From NCBI GenBank assembly GCA_000507305.1, contig DF239618.1, forward strand, positions 1-64,000: a DNA stretch of 64,000 bases. The letters are read 5' to 3'. Origin of the DNA: Breviolum minutum Mf 1.05b.01 (Eukaryota > Sar > Dinophyceae > Suessiales > Symbiodiniaceae). The translations under genes and the position numbers were made by a program. Numbering within the stretch: position 1 is the stretch's first letter; every line of letters begins with the position of its first letter. A model generated the notes under the pieces. That model was not told the origin of the DNA. It made no database searches and worked only from the letters and a program-made list of their open reading frames with translations. Shown here piece by piece: positions 56,885 through 64,000 of the stretch.

Positions 56885-57200
56885 AGATTGTTCCTAAAAT
56901 TGTCGGGTTCTTAAGGGGAGGGGGTAACTGGGGAACCCTAAGGATTCCTAGGGAAGATTGGGGAACCTTAGGGAACATGAGAATAGATTAGGGGAATCAC
57001 CTTCCCCCCCTTAGGTTGGGGTGGCAAACAATGAACTCGGTGATTTCACCCACAGGTTTGAAAGGACGCTTTTGGTGAAAATGTTCAGGAGTCCGGTGTG
57101 CGCCTGGGACGCTATGTGGGCAGGCAGAGTTTTTGTCAACAAAAAAACACGGGGCTGTTGAAGGGTGGTTAGGATGAAAGGCTAGCCACTGAAAAATGTT

Positions 57201-57245
57201 GGGTTTTAGGGCTTAGGGTTTTAGGGTCTATAGGGTTTAGGGTTT
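57201..57245. repeat. Interstitial telomere-like repeat (TTTAGGG type)
   Basis: Degenerate tandem of TTTAGGG/TTAGGG-like units (GGGTTTTAGGGCTTAGGG, TATAGGGTTTAGGG). TTTAGGG is the telomere repeat of plants and of several dinoflagellates. Confidence 0.6.
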
Positions 57246-57290
57246 AACGTCCCTGAAAAATGGTGGTTGGGAGACCAATGATATCGGCCA

Positions 57291-57539
57291 ATGATCCTTT
57301 CCGGATATGCGGCTTGCATTCGGCATTTTTCACAGCTTGCCGTTTGGCAGGTAGGATCGGGGTTATCCTTTCCATGCATCCTAAAGAACGGCAACTTTGT
57401 TTGGTCGGCTGAACTTCCATTTATATTATATAGACTAATGGGTCAACCAAGCCCGCGCCTATTCATCGCGGAGAATATCATCCATATAAGTTTTGACAAC
57501 AAGATCGCAGAACAAGCGTTAGTGACAGAGGAGGAGTGA
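57291..57539 (+). CDS. Possible exon(s), unknown protein
   Basis: 82-codon frame ending TGA; the 3' half reads PFILYRLMGQPSPRLFIAEN then FDNKIAEQALVTEEE, an amphipathic and acidic C-terminus. In the 5' half another frame with a GGCAG|GTAGGA donor is also plausible. Confidence 0.35.
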   Translation: MILSGYAACIRHFSQLAVWQVGSGLSFPCILKNGNFVWSAELPFILYRLMGQPSPRLFIAENIIHISFDNKIAEQALVTEEE

Positions 57540-57605
57540 TCTTTGGAACCTTTGCTATTTTGCAGGAGAACATATTATATATACTCAGTACCCACTTATA
57601 TATAA

Positions 57606-57706
57606 GGGTGTTTCCAAAAATAAGGGTACCCCAAAATGGATGGTTTATAATGGAAAACCTTATTAAAATGGATGATTTGGGGGTACCCCTATTTTCGGAA
57701 ACATCC
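57606..57706. repeat. Inverted-repeat element, family I
   Basis: GGGTGTTTCCAAAAATAAGG at left, ATTTTCGGAAACATCC at right; nearly identical to 22741-22841. Confidence 0.9.
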
Positions 57707-57788
57707 ATAAGGACTTAGGATCAGAACACGCCACAAGGATGGTGTCATAAACCAATCACTGGATTTCAAGGTTGATGTCGCATGGTAG

Positions 57789-57898
57789 AAAATTTTCTTG
57801 CCAGTTGCTGACAGGAAATCAGATCATTCTTGCCCCGGCGACCACGTTACGTGGGAAATTGTCCTGGCCGAGAATGGTTTTTGCACCATCGAGTGCAG
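57789..57898 (+). CDS. Internal exon, unknown protein
   Basis: After CATGGTAG the frame reads KIFLPVADRKSDHSCPGDHV then TWEIVLAENGFCTIECR, ending at a consensus GTGCAG|GTAGCT donor. Three Cys and a compact beta-rich texture. One of the better exon candidates; family not recognised. Confidence 0.5.
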
Positions 57899-57922
57899 GT
57901 AGCTTTCCGGAAAATTTGAGGA

Positions 57923-58059
57923 TACTTGGAGGATCATCCCACTTAGTAACCCCCATTTATAAGCCATTTAGGGCACGTGTAAGGGGAATAACCCCATTTA
58001 GGGGACTTACTAACCAGTGTTATCAACCACTTACAAGTCATGGGATGATCCTCCAAGTA
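57923..58059. repeat. Inverted-repeat element, family C
   Basis: TACTTGGAGGATCATCCCAC at left, CATGGGATGATCCTCCAAGTA at right; begins 25 bp after the exon at 57789-57898. Confidence 0.9.
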
Positions 58060-58489
58060 GGGGGATTCTGTAGCGTTTCAGATGTTTGTTACAAAGAATG
58101 GACCTCCCAACGGTTGTAAAAAAGTGGATGTATTACCGCTACACTGACCCACGTATCCAACTGGGGTGATTTGTAAGGGTTTACTGTAACTACTGCGGTG
58201 TCCCCCTTGCTGTAGAAGGTAGTGAAATTATTGATCCCAACAACCTTTCGAAACAAGGTGGACCCGTACAATTTCCTACATGTAACAACAAATTATGCCA
58301 AATGTAGGCAAATACTCCAAACATGGATCGTCTATAGGAATAAGTCCCTAAAAAATGATATGATTTCGAAGCTCTAAAATTCTTTGTTTAAAGGAACAGA
58401 CAAAAGATTTCTAGATATAGAAGCACCATTTCTGGCTGCTTTTCATGTTAAGTTTTCCTGTTCTGTATTGACTGAACAGGTGCTTTTAA

Positions 58490-58870
58490 AGAAGCTTTGA
58501 ATCTGATGCGATGGAAATTCCTAAAATGACATCGGACGTGGATGAACGAGAGTTATGATTCAGACCTCAAGCAACCGAAAACACCATGTTGCAGCAGTGA
58601 CAAGCAATAATGACATGAAGGATTCCTACATCAAGCAGCTCAAAAAGATCATAGACGGGTCAAATGAAGATTTGATGTCTTTGGACAGAGATTGAGGAGT
58701 TGGCAGCGAAAGTGAGAGCACTGAAGAAAGCTAATGCGGAATTTGAAGACAAGGTGAAAACAATGGCGAAAGCACATGAAGAGGATATACGCAAAGACAA
58801 GCACAACATGGAGATCTTCCTGCACAAGTGCTTAGACACCTGGTTTGAGGCCAGGTCACAAACCAACTGT
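58490..58870 (+). pseudogene. Frameshifted coiled-coil protein relic
   Basis: Three codon-like blocks in different frames: about 58495-58557 (DAMEIPKMTSDVDEREL), 58555-58692 (SYIKQLKKIIDGSNEDLMSL) and 58685-58870 (IEELAAKVRALKKANAEFED, further Lys/Glu heptads, CLDTWFEA). The second and third join if one base near 58690 is removed, and no splice site separates them. The Lys/Glu/Leu pattern predicts a coiled coil. Parent protein not recognised. Confidence 0.45.
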
Positions 58871-58941
58871 TTGATTTCTCTTCCAAAAATTGGAAATGTT
58901 TTTTTCTAAAATAAACGCAATTGTCGACAAAAATGTCAAAA

Positions 58942-59033
58942 CTAGGTGCTGATTTCAACACTTTTTTTCTGTTCACCCCCATCCCTGCGGGGAAAATGGT
59001 TTCAATTTGACGATATCTGATATTTTCCATGTG
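58942..59033. repeat. Decayed family A element
   Basis: CTAGGTGCTGATTTCAACAC at left and core TTTCAATTTGACGATATCTG; the right end is lost. Confidence 0.55.
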
Positions 59034-59204
59034 TTTGTTTTTCATTCACGGCTTAGCAAAAAAAACACAAACATACCCAAAACTACCTGGCAATTCTGCT
59101 GGTGACCCTTTCCGGGTGCTAAAAGCGTGACCCCGATGAAAAAAAGGTTGTAGACGTGACCTCCAACGATCGGGGATAACAAGTTCACAGCTGGAATGAC
59201 CTGG

Positions 59205-59361
59205 TACTTGGAGGATCATCCCAGTTAGTATGTGCTTATTAGTCCCCATGAATTCATCAGCAAGTTCGGCCATTTGGAACGGGTTCACAACCTGATCCTT
59301 AGGGCATTTATTCATCAATGGTTATTAGCCACTTCCAAGTCAAGGGATGATCATCCAAGTA
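59205..59361. repeat. Inverted-repeat element, family C
   Basis: TACTTGGAGGATCATCCCAG at left, AGGGATGATCATCCAAGTA at right; its last TA bases abut the family K element at 59360. Confidence 0.85.
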
Positions 59362-59470
59362 CACCCCCGAAGATTAACAACCCGAACCTGAAAATGATGG
59401 TTGGGTTCAGATGATTTTCCTCTTCCAGGAGTGTATCCTCAGGTTCCATGTTAATCTTCCGGGGGTGTAC
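59360..59470. repeat. Inverted-repeat element, family K
   Basis: TACACCCCCGAAGATTAACA at left and TGTTAATCTTCCGGGGGTGTA-type end at right. Confidence 0.9.
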
Positions 59471-59694
59471 ATCATTTTGTTTCCGAATCAACTCTCCCTT
59501 CCAAGACAATTCTCATTGGAACTTTCCACCAATTCAACTGGTTTTTCACATCATCGCCACCTGGCGCGGCACGTCCCCAGGTCCGAGTTGTCTCCTTCCA
59601 AGGGCGGTACACAGGCGGGAGATTTTTTGGGGGCAATGACTTCGAAGCTAGGATCCACAAATAGGATCGATGTATAGTATGTTATGGTTTATAT

Positions 59695-59796
59695 GGGTGT
59701 TTCCGAACATAGGGGTACCCCCAAATCATCCATTTTAATAGGGGGTTCCAGTATAAACCATCCATTTTGGGGTACCCCTATTTTTGGAAACACCCA
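59695..59796. repeat. Inverted-repeat element, family I (reversed)
   Basis: GGGTGTTTCCGAACATAGGG at left, CCTATTTTTGGAAACACCC at right, core inverted relative to 22741-22841 and 57606-57706. Confidence 0.85.
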
Positions 59797-59817
59797 TATA
59801 TATGGGCCAGCATCGCT

Positions 59818-60080
59818 AGGTACCCCCCCCCTCCCCCCCACCCCATGGTTATGGGTCTGTATAGTAGCGCCCCAGTACCCCCCTCCCCCCTGTGGTGTGG
59901 GTGGTGGTGGGTGGTGGTGTACCACCCTCCCCCCTGTGGTGTGGGTGGTGTGGGTGGTGGTGGGTGGTGGTGGAAGAACGTTGTACTATGTATGTAATAT
60001 GAATGTATCAGTACCCCCCTCCCCCCTGTCGGTGTGGGTGGTGTGGGCGGTGGTGGGTGGTGGTGGTGGTGGAAGAAGTT
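59818..60080. repeat. G/C strand-asymmetric minisatellite
   Basis: Three to four imperfect units, each a C-run block (CCCCCCTCCCCCCTG) followed by a GGTGGTGTGGGTGGTGG block and an AT-rich spacer with GTATGTAATATGAATG. The two halves can pair as hairpins and the G blocks could form quadruplexes. Confidence 0.8.
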
Positions 60081-60172
60081 GTATATGTATGTATATGAAT
60101 ATGTATGGTATGAATGTATAATATGCATATGTATATCTTTATGAATATGTATGCGTATATGTTACTACGTAG

Positions 60173-60173
60173 N
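60173..60173. other. Ambiguous base (N)
   Basis: The only N in the window, at the start of a (TA)n run just after the minisatellite; likely a sequencing or assembly difficulty in the repeat. Confidence 0.95.
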
Positions 60174-60189
60174 TATATATATATATATA

Positions 60190-60296
60190 CATGGTTATAA
60201 CTCTGTTATAAAGTATGTATCAGTTTTAAGTAGGGTTATAACTCAATTTATAGGGGTTATGGCTCCATTTATAAGTGGTAGGGGCCCACCTTGTAC
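60190..60296. repeat. Family J element, left end decayed
   Basis: Repeated GGTTATAACTC phrases and a clear right end TAGGGGCCCACCTTGTAC. Confidence 0.6.
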
Positions 60297-61315
60297 AGTA
60301 TATATTTACGTAGATTTACCTGCATCATTAAAAAGGTTGATTTTTTGATGGTAAATCTATAGGCAAATATACCATGGATCCAATGGGGTGCTTGTATACT
60401 TCGCCAAAAAAAGTGTGCCTCCTGGATTCCATGACATTCCCATAACGGTCCAGGTGACTGGAATATGTACCTACTACATTTCCCGTAAAAAAATCAACCA
60501 TTCATGCACCAGGTTCTTCAAGTCGTGACCTCGTGAAGGGACCCATAGCCGTGACCTTTTCAGGGCTGAAAACGTGACCTCCATTTAGGGAATCAAATGG
60601 TCACTTTGAAGAAGCTGGCAGGTAAATATGCAATCGTCCCCTGGATCCTATGGGGATTTGTTCCAATCATTTTCCCCTTTTCCGTAAGCAAGCGCTGATT
60701 TTGGTGCCGCCTGACTTATTGCCTTTAGGCAGGACAACCTGAATGGGAATCTTGAAAACAAAACCTTCAAAAGGCAATAAATACCAACCATAGAAGGAAT
60801 ACGGGGTTGATAATTAAGTAATTAAGGGTACCATCCCAAGGGTCATATATACGGTGTATATGGGGTTGTGTATGATCGAAACTCAGCTTCAACATGATAC
60901 GATCATCTCATTTCACATGTAGGTCTGTAGGTTTAGCAACAGTGAATTATGGCGGTGATCTACACTACCAAACGGACTAGTTGTGTCAGTTGATAAAGAT
61001 CATAAAGTCACAAGAAAAGAAAATACAGCTGAGCCCATCGCAGAAAAAACAAACTCCTATTTTCCATTATACTGGTTGGTTAATAGGGATCCTTATTTTG
61101 GTTTATTATAATCCCTATACAATTAATTGGGTAGTACGAACCCCTATATACACTATGATGCTGAACCAACTACATGTTCGCTGGTGGCACTGTGATCCGG
61201 TTTGGATTTGTGACATGATCACGTATAGATGTATTAAAAAGATAAAATGCCCAGATGCTCAAATTGTACAACATTTGCCCACATTTTCCCTCTAAAATTT
61301 ACCCATTTTTGTTAG

Positions 61316-61600
61316 GTAAATAGGCCAACCCCCAGTGGGTCGCATCTGGGTCCTAGAAAGCTTCTCACCCGAAAAAATGCTGAAAAAGACGACGAGTTTT
61401 CCGGCCTCGGCCTCGACCAGGCCTGGCATGTAGAGGGAACTTGGGAAGAGGTGCCGCAGATAAAACGGCACGGAGATCGCGAATCGCGAGGTTGTCAGAT
61501 GTTCTTCTTGGGTGAAACTTCTTGGAGAGGGGGTGTTTACATATCTCTGGTCAAATTAGGCCGCGACCTCACACAACCGATTTCCCCCGAATGGTGGTGA
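61316..61600 (+). CDS. Possible exon, acidic then Trp-rich, unknown protein
   Basis: 95-codon frame without an early ATG, with CAG and TAG acceptors at about 61334 and 61355. It reads EKDDEFSGLGLDQAWHVEGT then WEEVPQIKRHGDRESRGCQM and SWRGGVY. From about 61555 the frame enters a dispersed repeat shared, inverted, with about 28255-28350, so the terminal TGA is supplied by the repeat. Real coding probably ends near 61545. No family recognised. Confidence 0.45.
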   Translation, partial: VNRPTPSGSHLGPRKLLTRKNAEKDDEFSGLGLDQAWHVEGTWEEVPQIKRHGDRESRGCQMFFLGETSWRGGVYISLVKLGRDLTQPISPEWW

Positions 61601-62168
61601 AAAGTAAGGGAAATCCCCTTATTTCAGGGAAATCTGGGTTGGTGAGAGATTATAATTTGGCCAGAATATCTGAAAATCCAGGTAGAAAGTCCTTCCGAGG
61701 GGATGTTTTCAGGTTCCATGTTAGTGTTCGGGTGTGTCTGTTTCCGGGGGTACTGCATCAATCAACTAGATTTATATATCTCATTGAAAGACAAGTTTGA
61801 TTATCTCCCTTCCTGGTAATAGTCATCTCGAGGAGTATTGCATGTTTGATAAAGGATTCCTATCAACCTTTATTTGCCACTACTTCTGTGAAGGGGGGGC
61901 ACGACCCAGATTATAATAAGGTGGGCCCAAAGGAATATAACCCTAGTTGCCTATCAATTCCAAGCTGTTCGTAGGGGTGAAAAATCACCCCATTAACAAT
62001 GATCGTTTCGGCTCAGCCCACCTGGGTACTTCCTAACTCTTGAAGGCTTGGAATCCAAAAATCCTCAGGATCCGTGGTCCGTCCGTGGTTCCTTTGTTGG
62101 AAGAAAATCAGATTCGTCTCTTTTCTGAAAGACCCCTTGACCTTGGATCGTGTTTTAGATTACTTTTA

Positions 62169-62270
62169 CCAGGTGGTGGTTTCAAATATGCTTTATTTTA
62201 ATCCCTACCTGGGGGGGGAAGATTTCCAATTTGACTGATATTTTTCAAAGGGGTTGAAACCACCAACCAG
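62169..62270. repeat. Inverted-repeat element, family A
   Basis: CCAGGTGGTGGTTTCAAATA at left, GGGGTTGAAACCACCAACCAG at right. Confidence 0.85.
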
Positions 62271-62472
62271 CTTTTGGCGTAAAAGAAAACACTACTTGGA
62301 GAAAATGGTGCCAAACGTTTTTTTGTCGGGCCATTTTTCAGCAAATCCATAAAATTTGACGCTTCAACCTCATGCCCCTGGTTGTCCCGCTTATATTTTT
62401 TCTTTAACACTCATGGGATGGGTCATTCCGAAATTTCTTTTTTTTCCCATGTGAGAAATGGAAATGTTTACT

Positions 62473-62580
62473 GTTCATGGAAGAAATCCTGCACCAGTTG
62501 TAATATGGAGAACCTCCCATGTTTTATAGGGTTTTTTAATGGGATAACAGGTGGTTAGCCGGATTTCTGAACCATCAACA
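62473..62580. repeat. Inverted-repeat element, family G
   Basis: GTTCATGGAAGAAATCCTGC at left, GCCGGATTTCTGAACCATCAAC at right. Confidence 0.75.
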
Positions 62581-62680
62581 ACATGCATCGAACCTTCAGA
62601 ATCACCTTTAATCCTTTAAGGTCCAAAAGTCACCAGGCTTTCGTAACTCCAAACAAAAAGGTGGGAAAGCCATCACCCAT

Positions 62681-62789
62681 ACTAGGGTGTCCATGGAAGT
62701 TAGTAGCTAGTTAACCTACTTAAGGGACTTATAACCTAGTTATATAGGGGTTATAACCCAGTTACTAAGTACCATGGACATCCCAGTAC
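62681..62789. repeat. Inverted-repeat element, family B
   Basis: ACTAGGGTGTCCATGGAAGT at left, GTACCATGGACATCCCAGTAC at right. Confidence 0.85.
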
Positions 62790-63359
62790 AATCCATGTAT
62801 GTTTTTTTTACCCACATGTGGCTGATGTTTTAATGGCAAATTAGTAGGTAAATATTTTAAAGATACCAGATACCTATACATGTAAATATACCTGGGATGT
62901 GAATCCTGTAAATAATGGCATATTTACCACATCAACTAGTGCAGGATTTCTTCCATCACCACTAACTCCAGTAAAAGGGTAGATGGGAAATGCCATGATG
63001 GAAAGGCTGCTCAAAACCAAGCGGATTGAAGCATGTTTTTTTTTTTCCGAAGATGTTTGCTCCAAACTCTTTGGAAGATTTAGGGTGTGGCGAAAATATG
63101 AACAGATTTTACCAGATATTGTCAATCAATTGTCTAAATGAAGAAAACTTAACTTCCACATCCCCAAAAAATGCTGAATATGTCATCATCTCAACTGGAG
63201 AATCCAGAATATGAATCATCAAGGAAAACTAAACTTCCATATCAATAAAGTCCAGATATCAAAATCCAGATTTGAACATCCCCAAAAAAATGCAGGTCAT
63301 CTGGTTTTGGGTGGTCCTTTTTCATCTTGATCCCAGGGTAACCTGATAACCCTTGCCAG

Positions 63360-63419
63360 GATGATGATGAAGTGGTCGTGGCCATCACCAAAGAGGCCTT
63401 CAAAAAGAACCCTCCATGA
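63360..63419 (+). CDS. Possible short terminal exon
   Basis: AACCCTTGCCAG acceptor followed by DDDEVVVAITKEAFKKNPP and TGA. Codon-like and acidic-then-basic, but the minus strand is also open here. Confidence 0.35.
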   Translation, partial: DDDEVVVAITKEAFKKNPP

Positions 63420-64000
63420 GGTCTCAAGCACCTGTTCCTTTTTTGAAAAATTCCATGAAAAATTGAATAGGACCTTACCAACGGACCCCTAAGTAAGGTG
63501 CTAGAGTTATTAGATACTCAGGTTTAGGGGTCCATTCAGTGGGTCCTGTTGGAGATTTCTTGGAAAAATAGATGGATCAAAAATGCAGCTGCATCCTTTG
63601 TTGGGGGTTACAACTGCTGGTTAGCTGGATTTCAATCCATCCAAAGAAGTAAGAAGAGGGATCTTCGGTCTTCCAACCCATACGAAATTCTACCTTCAAA
63701 TTGACTTCAGGCTGGAGGTTAGAGGTTTCTCCAGGGACCCCGAAAATCGCCCTCCCAAAAGCTTCCCATACCATTTCCATACCGAAGTAAGGGATTCGAA
63801 TCCAAAAAGGAAGCAGGATTTTTTTTGAATGGTGGTTGACTTGAAGGGTAACCACCCCCGAGGTTCAAACAGCGAGGAAAAACTCCTCAAAACCGATGGT
63901 TGGATGATTACTTGTTTACTTGGAACTTTTTGGGATGGCTTTTTTTCAGGGGCTATATTAAACTTCCAGGGAGTACCTGAAAGATATCCAACATGTTTTT
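63420..64000. other. Window end, no recognised gene
   Basis: Repeat-like DNA; the last 150 bases contain F/K-type phrases (GAAAAACTCCTCAAAACCGATGG and TTAAACTTCCAGGGAGT) suggesting another inverted-repeat element. Confidence 0.45.

Noticed and set aside
59684-60128. 145- and 116-codon ORFs rich in Gly, Val, Trp or Pro, His
   Set aside because: Translations of the minisatellite and family I repeat, not coding.
60981-61295. 104-codon plus ORF
   Set aside because: Most of it is a reversed family H element.
1-64000. tRNA, rRNA, CRISPR array, bacterial operon or viral replication genes
   Set aside because: No cloverleaf, rRNA core, spacer-repeat array or recognisable viral protein was seen on either strand; inverted repeats here are dispersed, not regularly spaced.

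Overview
This looks like nuclear DNA of a photosynthetic dinoflagellate or a close chromalveolate relative. It is eukaryotic: genes are split into short exons of about 40 to 300 nt by long introns, intergenic DNA is repeat-rich and AT-leaning, and there are no bacterial operons or ribosome binding sites. Three things point to a dinoflagellate: a class II fructose-bisphosphate aldolase with a three-part plastid leader (signal peptide ending in FLAP, Ser/Thr/Gln-rich stretch, second hydrophobic segment); two copies of that gene in the same orientation; and introns with GA-AG ends beside normal GT-AG introns. The species cannot be read from the sequence.

Layout. 1-5865: 3' half of aldolase copy 1 (five exons, 5' part outside the window). 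5866-8842: spacer. 8843-18086: complete aldolase copy 2 (eight exons, 450 residues). The 257 residues present in both copies are identical, while the introns differ in length and repeat content. 18087-22300: spacer with weak exon candidates. 22300-31100: scattered exon-like islands on both strands, including a Cys-rich plus-strand exon and a minus-strand exon near 24.5 kb. 32429-33112: a phospholipase D-like ORF with a signal peptide and one partial HKD motif. 34.1-38.3 kb: more exon-like islands. 39172-39909: a frameshifted, GC-richer pseudogene. 40.8-45.2 kb: isolated exons. 48.9-51.7 kb: minus-strand coding, including a three-exon 3' gene end. 52.6-63.4 kb: plus-strand exon islands, a coiled-coil pseudogene, an interstitial TTTAGGG-like tract, and a G-rich minisatellite next to the single ambiguous base.

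Most of the rest is short inverted-repeat elements (MITE-like, roughly 95-170 bp). I could distinguish about eleven families by hand, with about 17 copies of one ~100-bp family, and several clear cases of one element inserted inside another. They occur in aldolase introns and in spacers. 

Only the two aldolase genes are identified with high confidence. The phospholipase D-like ORF is moderately supported. All other coding calls rest on open frame, amino-acid texture and plausible splice sites, read by eye with no database search, and are scored accordingly. In several places more than one frame, or both strands, look equally open; this is stated.
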